Source of the DNA: Rotaria macrura
Lineage: Eukaryota; Rotifera; Eurotatoria; Philodinida; Philodinidae
Assembly: GCA_900239685.1 (NCBI GenBank)
Contig: OENT01000918.1
Span: 1-64,000 of the forward strand
Direction: 5' to 3'
Length of the DNA: 64,000 bases
Shown here: positions 39,001 to 52,878 of the stretch, one piece after another
Numbering within the stretch: position 1 is the stretch's first letter
How the letters are laid out: each line of letters opens with the position of its first letter
Notes under the pieces: model-generated
What the model was told of the DNA's origin: nothing
Databases searched by the model: none
The model's input: only the letters and a program-made list of their open reading frames with translations
Translations under genes and position numbers: made by a program

Positions 39001-40952
39001 TATGATGTTCTTAATTAAAATTGTACCTTTAGTTCGTTCAACTAGTTCGAAAAAAAAATTGTTCCGGGTCTGTTTGCGCTCATAATTAGTTCTATTGCTA
39101 GGCAATGTTGAGAATATCTGGATGGCAATCTTTCTATGTATGATTTATACATGAACACATCCCTCATAGAAATAAAATTGTGCTGTATTTTACCCTCAAA
39201 GATCATTGAATATGACCGAAACAAAGAAAAAAAATATGCCACTGCCTTCGACGTCGGTTATAAGCATGTTGTAATGAATACTCTGTATTAACGTGTCAAA
39301 CGATAACAGATATCAATACGTGAAAGAGATGCTTCAATATCTGTCCTCCATCTAGAGAAAATTTTGAAACAAGGCATTTATTTCTAGATTGCATCGTTTT
39401 TAGACTTCCACTCTCTATTTCAATTTTTTTTCTTCAATAAACTACAAATAAATGTAGATTTGAACACTAAAATAACTAATTCTCCTGTGTTTTACGTCTG
39501 TTCCCAAGTTTGAAGCATTTTTCAGTTTCACTATCTTATAAAACACTCGTTTTAACTATGTTATCTTCCGAGAAATTACTTTTAGATTGCGCACCATGTA
39601 TACAACTATTCTTATCTTTCAGATAGCATTCACAGTGCATTGCATGATGAGCATCTTTTTTTCTTTTATTACTAATCTCGTCTTGGATATTAATGTCAGT
39701 TGTTTGTGTAAACTGGACCAAATTCTTGTAACTCTCTAATTAGGATTCCTTTTGAAAAACCTTGGCGAAAACAATCAGACATCTTTGGGGAGAAAATTCA
39801 AATTACCTCGTAGTCTTGGGTAAAATCATCGTACAGCGATGAAATTATTTTGATTATATTTACTTGCATAAAATTATGGTTCCCCATCGCTCTCTCAGCA
39901 TTCGTTGGAACGATCTGATTTTATAGAAATTATCTATAAACCTTGAGTTTCAACTTCAATAAATCAAATAGTGATTGTCCCATTAATTACAGATATGATG
40001 CGTCGACATTAGTGTTAAAAATCTATCACGACTCCAGCAGTATAGCACCAAAGATTGAGGTCATTATGTTTCAACTTTATTTCTATTCAAGTTAATTATG
40101 GTACAAATTTTAATATGAATCTAGTTCTCTGTTGGATATTATACTCGTACTATTGGTAGCCTTCGAAAATTTACATGACATGTTCCATGTGGCATCTCAA
40201 ATAATCACACGTCACATCAGTAGTACTGGATAGAGCATCTAAGATAGTCTAGCGATACTCCAGAAACTTTTTACAATACAATTATTAGCTATTCAGACTG
40301 TTCAAGGGCAATTCGAATGACTAAGAATGTTGTTTACAATGTTGTGAACACTATACTTGTGTCGAACTTCAAACGAAACGGGGAAATCTGAAATTCAATA
40401 GAATTTAAAAAATAATGCTAACAGTTCCGTTCTCAATGAGTAATCGATGGGAAATAACTACATCATAGTGTAGGATTGCAAAATCTCGTCTCCTTTTCTC
40501 TCAAGAGTTGTAACAAATAATTTGTCGCTGTGTACATACTGTTGAGTGTATCTTGTTTTTTCTTTCACAGTATTATAAAGAGTATATACAAAAGAAGTGA
40601 CAGTTCCTGTCAAATAGAAAAAAAATACATAGTTACGACAAACACTGAAGCACTTGAAGAGATCGAATGAGTATTTTTTTCGACTCTGGCTTCAGGAATG
40701 TTGGATGGGATATCATTTTTTATGCATTCAAATCTTCTGTCAAAATCTACAAAGTGCTGTCTAAATACAGAAAATGCTTATCGATAACCATGAGCATTCT
40801 TTTTCCTTTGCTATATTAACTACGAAGGCCAAGTCTCTGGGTTCATGTAAATCTAATGTAATGAATCATTTTTTTGCATATTTACCATTGTAGATCTCTT
40901 GTTCTGATCCTTTCCCAACCAGGACCGATCAAAAACACAAACCATCGCTATC
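36061..40952. other. 4.9 kb gene-free stretch
   Basis: From about 37800 to 39700 the plus strand is markedly T-rich with many TTTTTTC runs, producing minus-strand chance ORFs with Lys/Asn bias. No family motif or convincing exon chain was found. Confidence 0.4.
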
Positions 40953-41931
40953 ATGGGCAACAAAGGCGCAAAGAAGAAACAGTCAAATGAGTTGACACCT
41001 AAACGTAAGTTCAATTTTTCTTCCATGATTATATTCATATTTAGTTTCTCTTTTTCATAGAAATTGCGATGCTTAAAGCGACTACTCAATATACTGAAAA
41101 AGGTACGGTTCAGCCATTACTCGCGATGACGTTTAATTTTTCCATGTGCCCTCTTCTTTTGTAGAAATCCGGGAGTGGTTCGCTGTAAATAACTCATTGT
41201 AGATTGTCGTTTGTACATACAATTTCATTTCTAGAATTTTCTTCGTGATTGTCCAAGCGGTAAACTCAACAAAAACCAATTCGTAGACACGTATAAAAAA
41301 TTCTATAAACATGGCAATGCCGATTCTTTTTGCAAGTAAGTCATTATGGATCATTGTTTGTCTTTATATCATGTCTTTGTTCTCTCTTTCGTGCGCGCTT
41401 AAGAATTGCATTTTCCATGTTCGATAGCAATCACGATGGAGTGATTGACTTCAATGAATTCCTCCTGGCTGTGGCTGCTACAAGTCAAGGTGATTTGGAT
41501 GATCGACTTGAAGTTGCTTTCGATATGTAAGTTCTGTAGATCTAGACTACGAAGGCTTCTCTTCATTCATTCAGATGCGATACTTCCGATGATGGACAAA
41601 TCGATCGGAAAGAATTGGCAACTATGATTTCTGCTATGGTATGATTTTAAATTTATCATAATAAAATTTGTTTGTCACTAAGAAAAACATATCTGTTTCA
41701 AGTATGATCTCTTGGGTGAAACCGATCGAAAAGGAGACAAAGATCCTAAGAAGCGTGCTACAGAAATCATCAGTCAGCTCGATGTTGGTGGAGATAAAAA
41801 ATTGAACAAATACGAATTCATTGCTGGGTATGTGTATGATGACAAATTGAAAACGTCTAGTATTCAATGTTTTTGTTTTCAGATGCAAAAATGATCCATT
41901 GCTCCGTCGTTTATTGGCACCGAATGCTTGA
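40953..41931 (+). CDS. neuronal calcium sensor protein (EF-hand, myristoylated)
   Basis: Recoverin/NCS family Ca2+ sensor of 191 residues, the family's usual length. Eight exons: 40953-41004, 41061-41102, 41165-41184, 41235-41335, 41404-41526, 41575-41638, 41703-41827, 41883-41931. All GT-AG, introns 50-68 nt, frame preserved throughout. The N-terminus MGNKGAKKK fits N-myristoylation on Gly2. The degenerate first EF hand has the family's Cys-Pro (FLRDCPSGKL). EF2 is DSNHDGVIDFNE and EF3 DTSDDGQIDRKE, both with full Ca2+ ligands. EF4 (DVGGDKKLNKYE) has Lys at the -Y position and only partly conserved ligands, so it may bind weakly. Closest to NCS-1/hippocalcin-like proteins, which act at membranes in neurons. 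Intact. Confidence 0.93.
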
Positions 41932-43848
41932 TTGGTTCAACCATTTTCCATTGATATTATTTAGCCAACATTACTTTTTTTCAATTGGACAGAATCATTG
42001 ATTTCATATTTGTTTGCTCAATATATTTCGTGTTCCCTTTTTGTTTTTGACTGCACAATCATTAGTAATTGGTTTAAGCATCCATATGTAACGGTGGGTA
42101 AATAGAGCATAGTTAAAATTCTTATGTTTAACATTTTCTGATGTTGACCTTTGATGGTAAACGCTAGATTGAATGGCTATCATCGTAATTGCAGAATTCT
42201 GAATGAAATCAAATTTTCATGAATATGTTTCAGAGATTTTATTGAAAATTTGAAAATTGTTCGTGTATTCGTACGTGAAAAAAATTGAATTCTTTTATGC
42301 TTATTCGCAAATGAAAGCATTTCAAAATCAAGTCTTCAATAGAAAAAATTGTCTACAAGCATTGGATTGTTTACAATGAAAGTGTTTAGAAACATTTTCA
42401 ATGGATAGTATCGTTGTGGAAGTCTTTAGTTCACTGATATAAATCACATTCTTCAACCATTGAACAATCAATAAATTGGAATAACGAAACCAAATTTGAC
42501 TATCGACCATAACTAATTGAGTTCGGCTGATTTAAATTTCATGCAGATTGTAACTGACTCTATGCTAATAAATAAGGCCTGTAATAAATGATCGAAGTGC
42601 ACCTTAATCTATTATATTGAGAATCTTGCAAGTTCTAATTTGATATTCAATTCAGTCATGTTCATCCGCCGAACCAAATGCATCATCTAGCAGAGTCCCT
42701 ATATCTACTGAAATCGAGTTTCAAATGGCTCATTCAGAGTTGAGACCAATTACTAAGAGATAGTGTTAATTAATATAGAAGATGACAATGGTAACATGAA
42801 TAGATTTCGCGATCGACTTCAACTAATCGGATCCATTTGGCGGCAATCGATTTAGTTCGATGAGGAAGTCCAAGGAAAAGTGTGCTTGTAATGTTTTTCA
42901 AATTATTCTCTTGGTAATATTTATCAGTTTGAATTTTTATCCCATGAATAATAAGTGTTGACTAACTAGGAAGTCAATGTAAAAAACTAATAGAACTTTG
43001 TTTCCGACGAACATCAAGCCATGGAATCCATTCTAACATTAATAGTATTGCGAAATGCTGAACAGCCATAAAGAAATCAACAGAGTCACAATGGACTTTT
43101 ATCAAGAATGAAAAAGAAGCAATCGCTGGAGATTCATGTTAGAGAAAATGAGTTTTGAATGCTTCGACGTATAGAGATCCCTTCTAATTTATATTCATAC
43201 TCAAAATTTTGGTTTATCGGTTTGATAATTTTAGTTGATTCAGATCAACGTTAACACTATGCTTCTCTTCCAAGTTTCTAGTAAGCAACTTGGGTTTATT
43301 TCACCATTGTTATCTCCTATCGATTAGCGCTACTGTATAAATAAAATGTTGGGATCTATTCAATTGTGGGCATACTATTGATTTCATTGCATCTGTAAAT
43401 TCGTAATTATTAAGTGCGATAGGAAATACTTTTATCGTAGTTATTAGAACAGATATAAATAAATATTTATAATTTATTTTTTCATATTCTATGCACATAT
43501 CTACATTATTTACAAGAGAACTGTTGACATTAAAACTTGATTATTAACAGCAGTATCGTTGTACATAAGAAAAAAGAAGTGGAGATGCAAGCATTCGTGC
43601 TGAAATAGCAACAATGTCGAGGTATGTATTAATCAAAAGAAAAAACAGTAGCTGAGAGAAAAATCTTCCATAAACAAAAAACATTAACATTCAGGTCACT
43701 TATTTCGTACGCGTTACTCATTGATTAACCGAGATATCAAAGTTCAACATCTATTTTTGTTGGATATACATCCAACGCCCGATTGCGAAAAATGTATCCC
43801 TGTTTAAAGCGGCGAGCAAACGCATTTTTTTAAACGTTACTTGTGCCG
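41932..43848. other. no gene seen
   Basis: 3' flank of the calcium sensor and upstream region of the ZIP gene. A small AAACGC-bearing patch lies at 43775-43840. Confidence 0.45.
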
Positions 43849-43857
43849 TATATAAAG
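43849..43857 (+). promoter_or_regulatory. candidate TATA box of the ZIP gene
   Basis: TATATAAAG lies 130 nt before the ATG at 43987, in the right orientation, next to a CpG-bearing patch. Spacing allows a 5' leader of roughly 100 nt. Position-based inference only, since the surroundings are AT-rich. Confidence 0.3.
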
Positions 43858-43986
43858 ACATGCGATAACCATCCGCTATCTTATTGTTTTTACAATAATT
43901 TACCTAGCGTTAAACAAGAAGCGAGCCGTTATTTTCTTTATACTTTCTTAGATACATCCCGCTGTGACAAAAATCAAAAGAACATT

Positions 43987-45082
43987 ATGAATAACTTTAG
44001 TGATGCATTGGGAGATGTTCATGCAAGATTAACGCGAGATACTTCATCTTCGTGTGATGATACAAGTTCTGCAAGTGATTCCTACAATATGACTCTTCGA
44101 ATTATTTCGATTTTCGTCTTATTGATCGTTTCATTTCTTGGCGCTTCGATTGCTCTAGTTTCAAAGCTTTCTAAACGCTTAACTATACCACCAGTTATTA
44201 TTGATACGGGAAAGTTTTTTGGCACTGGGTAAGCTTCTCTTTTTTGTTCGAATAGAATACTTGATTAATTATTATTGTTTTTTTTCTCTCTGTAGTGTAA
44301 TTCTTTCTACTGCATTTATTCATATGTTGCCATCAGCTACAAGTGCATTGACAGACAGCTGTCTACCTGACAGTTTTACAAGTTATCAAGCTTATACAGG
44401 TCTTTTTGCTATGTTAGCTATATTGTTCATGCAACTTATCGAGTTCATTGCACATCATCAAATTCGAAGAACACGTTTAGAAGAGAAAACAATTGAAATT
44501 CACACCATTTCTGAATCGTCTACTGTCGTTCCTATTGAAATTTGTCAACAGTCCGGTCATGCCCACGGTTTATCTGTATTACAAGAACAAGAAAATCATC
44601 GTGTGAGCACCTATTTACTTGAAATCGGTATTGCCATACATTCTGTTCTCATTGGCGTGGCTTTGGGTACTGAAGATGGTTCGACATTTGTAGCTCTTTT
44701 TATTGCACTTTGTTTTCATCAATTTTTTGAAGCCATTGCACTTGGTGCACAAATTGCACAACTCAACAGTAAATCAATAGTACCAGCTATTTGTATGGTT
44801 ATATTCTTTTCTATCACAACGCCTGTCGGTATAGCAATTGGTATTGGTGTAAGGTTTGGTACCTACAATCCGAAATCAATAGCAGCACTAGTCTCAATCG
44901 GTACATTGGATTCAGTTGCAAGTGGTATTCTAATCTATGTCGCTTTGGTCAATTTAATGGCTGGTGAAATGGGTGCAGGAGCACATGGTTTCTCTGAATT
45001 GAAAATAGGTTTCAAAATGTTGTATTTTGTCGCTCTATACCTTGGAGCAGCATTCATGGCTATCATCGGGCGATGGGCATAG
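43987..45082 (+). CDS. ZIP family zinc/iron transporter
   Basis: ZRT/IRT-like (SLC39-type) metal importer of about 342 residues. Exons 43987-44228 and 44296-45082, phase 2, intron 67 nt. The ATG at 43987 is chosen because it gives a short hydrophilic, acidic/Ser-rich N-terminus before TM1 (ISIFVLLIVSFLGASIALV). TM2 VILSTAFIHMLPSA and TM3 LFAMLAILFMQLIEFIAHH follow, then a cytosolic loop with His and acidic residues. The metal-site helices are TM4 LEIGIAIHSVLIGVALG (signature HSxxxG) and TM5 ALCFHQFFEAIALGAQI (HQxxE). Three more helices close the protein (FSITTPVGIAIGIGV; SGILIYVALVNLMA; LYFVALYLGAAFMAIIG). Resembles the fungal/plant ZIP subfamily more than LIV-1 types, lacking a long His-rich ectodomain. 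Intact. Confidence 0.93.
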
Positions 45083-48000
45083 ATAAAACATTTTGCACTT
45101 TTGAAAAAAACTTTTTGCACCGGGTGTTTTGTTCTTGATTAAGTAGTTCTAAACATATAAATAAACAGTATTCAAAAAATACACAACTAACAACAATATG
45201 GCTATTGAATACTTCAAGTGCCCTCGCAATTGCAATTATTGATCTCTTACTGCCCTATTCAGGCCATCAATGAATTTAACTAATCCCTCAATAAATTAGC
45301 TTCTATTCTTTCTTTTTCATTGATGGAGTGTTTACATGCAATACTCCCCCCCCCCTGTCCCCACTCTGTTCTCGTCTAAAGGCACCCCTGTTTAAGAGGG
45401 CATTATATTTTAACCAGCCATGTTTGCTTTTGCTTTTCATACATTAAAAATATACAGAAAAGTGAAAAAAAAACGTTTTTGATTGGTTGAATCTCTCAAT
45501 AGAATATGATGGCCTTTACAAATGAAAACTATGATATAATTTCAAGAAGATGAGTATCGTATTCAAAATTATAATCACGGAAGTCATAGAAACTAAATAA
45601 AATGGAAGCAACGAAAGCAACAATTTATTCACGCAAGTAAAATTTTTTTAAGATATAAACTAGTAACCAACTATGATAGAAAACATCAGAGAAAAGTTTC
45701 TTTTAAAAGTTTAAAATAACATTAATGTGGTCATGATTAGCATAGCTTGTGAAAAAGAGTGTTTATAAGCAACTTTGATTTCTTTCGATTTTTGTTTTGC
45801 ACGTAACACGCCGTTTTCTTCCGATCACTTTTTCAAGTGCTTAATAGTCCTTATAAGACTTGTGAATACAGTAAGGGTAACTGTAAAAGAAATCCTTTTT
45901 AAATATTTTCGAGTTCGAAAGAAAAATTAAAAAAACTTATTGATGCTGATGTTGATCCTGTTTTTTGTAACTCGATCCATGTGATGAATAGAATTGCTTC
46001 AAGGCATTCGAATGACTTGAGACGAGCATGCTTTCTAAGTATTACATATGCACGATCGACCGTTGAGTATTATTTTAAAATGTATAGTCAGCTCTGTCCT
46101 GTCAATATGAACTGTTTGTGTCTTGATATGATACTTCCAGCAATACCCTGTTTTTCTTTGATTGCTTTTGCATGTGATCGTAGTCAAGGAAACATAAGAC
46201 ATAATACGCAGTTGTTTTCTTTTTTTTTAATAGAGTCGATAGGTTGTACAGAAAACAACGAAAATCATTTTTGCATACTATTCGATGACTTATAAAAGCG
46301 TTTTAAAATTCACTTTCACTTTTTTTCAATATGAATATGCAGTGTGAATTCAGAATAGAAGCCATATGAATGTACATAAAAAAGTTTCAAAATCTATACT
46401 GAATGAGTTCTACAGAAAGACGAACTTATGATTGCTTTCAAACGCAACAGTTCATTTGGAATGATCAAATCTATAGCAGAATAACAGTCGATAACGTATT
46501 CGGCATATGAATGCTAACGCAAACTATGTAGAGGTTGTTTTTTGTTTTGAAGAAATCGACCGACGTTATACAAAGTGTTACTTGTTAATTTTTAATAGTT
46601 GTAAATTACGCCTGGTTTTGTGATGTTTATTCTTCAATGCGATAGGAGCATGACGACGAAATGCCGAACTCTACTGAAGTGAAACTTCGAATTTATCATA
46701 TGCTCGGCACTGTTGAATGTTGACTGTGTATCAAATCTGAAAAGTAGCTGTCTTCTTTTTAATTAAAAAGTTTCAAGTCAACACTGCATTCAACATAGAC
46801 CCAATTACCTACCGGAGCATTCAATAAATCTCAATAGAAATTTCAATTAGCAAATAGCTTGCTGTATTTGTTTTTCAATCTACGAAATATTATTTTCTGT
46901 TAGAAAAATCATTCAATTTTTAGGATCTTCTCGACTTAATGTCAGATTTGATTTATGATCATTTTATTGTTTCTCATCATATTACTAAAGGATTGTTTAC
47001 CTTTTCTTTTTGAAAGTAAGACTGTTCGAAGAGTAAGTTCTGGTATTCGAAACAAAAGATGTTAAAATTCGTTTTTTCGTTGTCACCTTGGGATGAATGG
47101 TTTTATAGTAGTGAAGATAAACTGAAAATATATGATCGGATTGTTTTAGAAATAACTAACCCGTATATAGTTTCTTTGGCAAGTAGTTGTTTGATAATAA
47201 GAAAAGGTCAAGTATTTACTTTTCACTTTCTTCACAGGCAATCGTTCAATGTGTATAGATTAAATGTGAAACAAAATAGAAGCAATGAAACGATTCAATA
47301 ATTCTCAATTCTATTGAATGATGAACGCTGAAACCAAACAGACAACCTACTTCTTATGCAATAATTAACTACTTGATGACTTATCCATCATCTTACTTCG
47401 CATATATTGTAGCAGACCGATGAACATAAATGTTCATTTCTTAGTTATTACGCTTTTCTAGATAAACTACTGCAACAACAAGTACAGATTGGACGCAAGA
47501 TATAAAAAACTTGCACTGCTGGTTGTACTCGAATCGAATGGAAGCTTCATTTATGGAATTTAAGTTAGAATATTCAATTGTCGGCCTCAATTATCTATCG
47601 AAATGCTCACGCACTTTGAAAAAATACGATTCACAGATTAGTATCCGAGCAACGCCAACAATAGATAGCATAAACAACTTCGTCTCATATTTCCAATAAT
47701 GCGATAAATGTCAGATTAATTTCGATGGAAATTCTAGTTAACAAACAAGTGGCAACAAATGATACTTTCGGTACTGGAATTGAGATTCCTAATTGATATA
47801 TGGTATCAATCCGTGTATCATCTTGAGATAAAGTGACCATCGATCATACGAATGAATCCAAAGATAATGAAATATCAAAGAAGCAGCTTAATAAAAAACC
47901 ATCAATCTCTTATTTATGTTCGAAATCAACTTCTATGCAGTGGTTCGCATCTATGAAATTCATGATGCATCGATCAACGTAGATTTAAGAAATAGAACTC

Positions 48001-50110
48001 TAATACTTCCAGCATTCAAATTTATTACAGTGTCAATAGAAAATCCACTAATCGATTTTTTTACGTGCCCTTTCTTGCATCAGAGAAGCTGATGATGATG
48101 TTTTTTCTTCTATTGAATAATCAAGAAAGGTATTTATAATAGGAGACGCGATGAGAAAGATCTTCGATTTTGACACAATGATACTGGATGAGTAGTGTTA
48201 TAGTAGAAAAAAAAGTATAGCACTAACATAGATAGTAAGATCATTTAACATCCAAATTAGTGAGATAACAACTGCTGACTTGAGATCGAATGTTTCGTGT
48301 TCAATATTAAAATGTTCTAATTCTACTTCGGAATGAATAAATAAACGTGTGCCTATTCGTATGGATCAATGAGAAATAAGTTACAGGAAATTTTAGTGTC
48401 ATTGTGCCTTATGTATTTCGATTGGTAAGTTCACAATAAACTGTACCGAGTAGTTGACTAGCGGTTGGGAGATGAGTAGGAATAGGTGAAAGAAATTTTT
48501 AGAAACAAAGTTGATCGAATTTCTTTGAATGCCAATATTTTCTCCGCTGTTACAACTTGGAGCCTTCGGAAAGTTTTTTCCCCGTTTTTGTTGGCATTTC
48601 TAGCGATTCCGAAGAATTGTTCAATTTTCGATATGCTCTTTTTCTCCAACATTGGCATTTAATTTTAGCGTAAGTAATATTTTCCCATATAATGAAAAAT
48701 TGTGCTTGAGTTATTTTTGGAAAAATTCTTGATTGAAGTAAAATAAAAACTTAGTTACACTTCATGTTTAGAATCAAAACTTTTCAATCTTTAAATAATA
48801 ACTCACTCAATTTTGCCAATAGAAAAATCGAAATCTTCTCTTTCACGCAAGTGCGTAAATGTAGATCCGAATTCAGCAGTTCGAAAAGTGTGTCTGAAAT
48901 CTTAGTCACAACTAAAACACACCTGGTGGTTTCCATGCTAATTCGAGTTTCACACCTGCGCACGAAATTATAGTGAAACATAGTTTACGGGAAATTAGTG
49001 ATGTTTCTTTAGTGCGATAGTTTTTGACAAGTTGGGATCTATCTTAAAGTAGTTCTTGAATTTCATTGAATTCTAAGAAATCGTGCGAATAGATATATAT
49101 CGAGAATAAAAAACCTAACTTCATAATTTTGATAAATTTTTAGCACCTACAGATTACTCGATTCCAAATTACGTCAGCAACAATTCTATAATGAATCTTG
49201 ATTTTTACAAGAAAATGGAATTATAACACCATGATTCTCATATGAACGTAGTTATAATCCAACTTTAGTATATCGTAGTTACTAACTTTGTGAGCATTAC
49301 CATGAAATTTCAGTGTCCAATGTTAAGTTGATATCCGAGACTTCTCGATGAAGATTCTAGTTTTCAAATCATTTCGAAATTTCAAGTGTCGTTGTTGTAT
49401 GAGTTTATAGATGCCTTAATGCTTGGCAATCTAGAAGCCTTCATCCAACAATGAATAAAACTCCTAAAATCTTCACAAAGACCAACGGAAAATGTATCTA
49501 TATGTGTATCATATTTCATTTCTACTGTGAAAACTACTTGTATTCACACTACATACTCGTCTGCAACGGAGCACGACTGTTCAACAATAATAATTTGGGA
49601 TGACAATTTACTTTTTTTTTGATTGACAACATGAAAAAAATTGATCATTTCAACAATCAAATGAATAAATAGGATAACTATTTGCTCTAAATATAATCTC
49701 ATTTTCTGATCCAATTTATCAAATAAATAATTTACTACTATTGAACTAGCCATGGCACATTATGCAGTTGAATGAATTCTATTTCATCTCTCGAACGCTA
49801 ATTCATGTCTACTTCTAATACTAGAGTTCTTTCAGAGTCCTACATCGCTGTGACAGGATGTTGTCGGTTTTAGAGAAATTTCCACTGAATCTTATCGGAT
49901 ACGATTGTCGAAATGGTTTCCGTTGGCTTATATGCACTGTCTCTTTGAAAGTAATCTTTTCCTTGGATTTTTCTTTTGGTAAAAATGTAAACTAAAATAT
50001 AATAATGGCTAACGATAGAATCGTATACAGTAGGTATCAAACATTTTAAACATTTTCTATGCGATCATGATAATTGATTCGTTTTCCTCGAATGAAAATA
50101 ACAGAAATCT
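45083..50110. other. 5 kb gene-free stretch
   Basis: Contains a C10 homopolymer at 45346-45355 shortly after the ZIP gene and otherwise AT-rich sequence. ORFs of 60-100 codons (for example 45981-46295 and 47059-47301) have no family resemblance or exon partners. Confidence 0.4.
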
Positions 50111-51250
50111 ATGGAAAATGAACATCGAATCAATGCAAAACGAATTACTATTTCATCTATTCGAATTTCTACCTACTATAATCATCTTATTCATGGATTT
50201 TACGTCCTCGATTATCGCTTTGCTTTTCTGATTCTTCGACATTTAGGCCAGTACAGTATCGATTTTCGATCCATGTACTTCGATGATTCTCTTATACTTT
50301 GTGGAGCATGTATTGCGACTTTGATCAATCGACTACTTGCCTTGCATTGGTTCGACGAATGGAGTTAATCGCAATTACTTCACGGATTAGACATTGATGA
50401 CTTCACATATAAGTGATCAATTTGTCCTATTGAAATCATTTTCATCAACTTATCGTTCGACAGTACAGTTAACAGAAAGAAACTATGCTAGTATTACCTC
50501 ACGTAATCAATCTCACTCATTCTACATAAGAAGCTTGCCATTGGTCACGATCCAAGCCGAAAGATTGATCTAGTTCACTTATCCATTCTTAACCTGTGCA
50601 TGAATTCTAGCGAAGCTCACTTATTGTTGTATTGATGAGACTTGTGCGGATGTATCAGATCATCGCAACGTCATAGAGAAAAAACGTGGCATCACCGAGT
50701 ATTACAAATCCATCTATTTTTGGCGATGCGACTTTTCTTTTAAATATGGCTTCTGTGTATGAAACTAATCCGAACCTTCGACACTTCTCAGCATATATTG
50801 ACAAGCTTTGTGCTGGAGAACTACCGGATGTACCTGTTCTATCAATAACTTATTTTAAACTGTCTGTAAAATGCTGTGAATTCAATCTACGTTACATGTT
50901 ACAACGATTAGTCCTATAGGTATCGATGGAAAGTGTTCTATCACGATGACATCAATAGATATGAACGAGAAATATTCATTTCTAATCATTTGCCTACAAA
51001 CTGAATAAATTCTATCCCACGGTAGAATCGAATAGTACTTTATAGTGTATGAAAGAATCAAACAGCAATTTGATAAATTGATCAATATACTTCGAACTCC
51101 ATTGTGGCTTCTTCAGTATCGTTGGCTAACTTGATCTGATTCGTAAATGATTGGACCATTTATTAGATTTTATACTTGACCGCACGCTTTGACCAGTTTA
51201 ATGCAAATGGCTGCGAAATAGATAAAATCACTTGTTCTCAGGCAAGAGAG
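50111..51250 (+). pseudogene. decayed F-box/LRR-like gene
   Basis: Fragments of one F-box/LRR protein lie in order but in different frames. They are an F-box helix MQNELLFHLFEFLPTI (from 50132), then in another frame LGQYSIDFRSMYFDDSLI (about 50240), then NPNLRHFSAYIDKL with VPVLSITYFKLSVKCCEFNL (50780-50900). Weak repeats follow to about 51250. The word order matches the large divergent F-box family of bdelloids, to which two intact genes further right also belong. Frame changes and stops between the blocks show that it is not functional. Borders are approximate. Confidence 0.6.
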
Positions 51251-52095
51251 GAACTAATAGTTACTCAACAATATACATCATTTTTATTATTTTATTGAGC
51301 CCAGAAAATACTTTATTGAGAAGACAGTTCTTCGGATAATCTACTATTGAAAATCAAGAACATTTCGATTAAATGGATTGATCTACTAGGATACTATATA
51401 TAATACGATGAAGAGGAATGTATGAAACTGAACGACTCATATCTTGCAATACAATGTGAAGTACTTCATATTATTATGAAAAATCGAAGGACAATATGTT
51501 GTCTCATTAAAGCAATGTATTGCAACTTGCGATTATTATGTATGAGATGTAAAGATGAAGAGAAAAAAATTGAAGAGTATGAACTTATGATCTGATTATA
51601 GCAGCAATGGATCGATGCCCGATCATTTTTAGAAATATCTCACTGCCGCAGTAATTTGATACTAAGAATATCTTTAAAGGAATACTACATGATGATATCA
51701 ATAAATTACTGAAGGACTTATTTTGTCGGCATCACACATCATGGATGCTAATTTATTCATAGTTTTACTTAATAATTAGAGTTTCTATCAAATATAATAT
51801 AACCGGAATCGTTATAGATCTGGGTTTTGAACCGATAGATATTTTCCACTTTCCTACTCTACAATTCTATCTAAATAAGAAGAAGAATAAGCATCCAAGC
51901 TAATATATATCCAGATCACCTAAAATTAGTTTAGTCAACAATTTTGACAATGCTCTTCGTGAAACTATTCTGATTAAGGTGATATATTCTACATGAATCT
52001 ACTAGGATTATTCCCAAAAGTTCACTAAGAAATAGTATTTCATTTTAAGGCTCGGCTTGTTATTTGTAGATAAATATTTTGTTGCGAGGGCGGAT
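51251..52095. other. no gene seen
   Basis: AT-rich. May contain further remnants of the F-box pseudogene too decayed to read. Confidence 0.4.
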
Positions 52096-52878
52096 CAGAG
52101 ATGGACGAGTCGAGCCTTTTCCCACCCAAGTCAAGTTAAGTCGCTGCTAAAAAATGGAGGAATTCAAGTCTAGTCATTTCTAAAAATCAGGAGCAGTCAA
52201 GTCAAGTCAAGTCAAGTCACAAGTTAGGAGCTTGATATTGCTTTAAAAATGTTTTATCGTTTTTGGAATTCTATCTATTGTCTCCGATGTTGTCAGAAAT
52301 GACTCAACAGATGTGGAACAAGGCACTGAAGCAAGAGATAATGCGTACACATCTGGAGAATCATCTGATAGATCAACATCAACTGGTGAACTCATTTCAT
52401 TCATATTTAAATTTTAAGAATGTTAGAATACATTTAATTGCTTAACACAATGGATCATGTATGGATCATCGTCAACTATTATCATTGATTTAATGTCTCT
52501 GCTAATGATGTTGCGAAATGTTCTATTTCTTATTGCGTAGCGACTGTTCATATTTATTATTATAAGAAATGCACAGTTTTCCATACATTATTGATGTCAA
52601 AACAATAGGCACTTCATCATAGAACAGAAGCAATAACGTTAGGTTGTATGAGTGTAATATCCATCATAGCTGCAGAAATATGCTTGACTTAACTCACGTT
52701 TTTCAGCAAATTCACAAGTCAAGTTAAAAATATATCAATCCAAGTCAAGTTATGCCCAGTCATAAGTCCAGAAAAAAAGGCTGTCGCAAGTCAAAGTCAA
52801 GTCTTCGAGTCATTGAAAAGTAGTTCAAGTCAAGTCAAGACCAGCCAAAAATGACTTCACTTGACTCGCCCATCTCTG
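52096..52878. mobile_element. hAT-like non-autonomous element with CAAGT repeats
   Basis: Ends CAGAGATGGACGAGTCGAG (left) and the complement of CAGAGATGGGCGAGTCAAG (right) are inverted repeats with the CAGAGATGG tip frequent in hAT transposons. Flanks GGGCGGAT (52088-52095) and TGACGGAT (52879-52886) agree at six of eight positions, a decayed 8 bp target duplication. Both subterminal regions contain clustered CAAGT/CAAGTC words, including a tandem run near 52195-52220, in the position where hAT transposases bind. The 783 bp body encodes no transposase. Confidence 0.75.

Noticed and set aside
37800..39720. Cluster of ORFs in a T-rich tract
   Set aside because: Lys/Asn- or Phe-biased translations on both strands reflect the T-rich composition. 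No conserved motif or exon chain.
43843..43986. Upstream in-frame extension of the ZIP transporter from a GTG
   Set aside because: There is no ATG and a TATA-like site lies inside it. The ATG at 43987 fits the family better.
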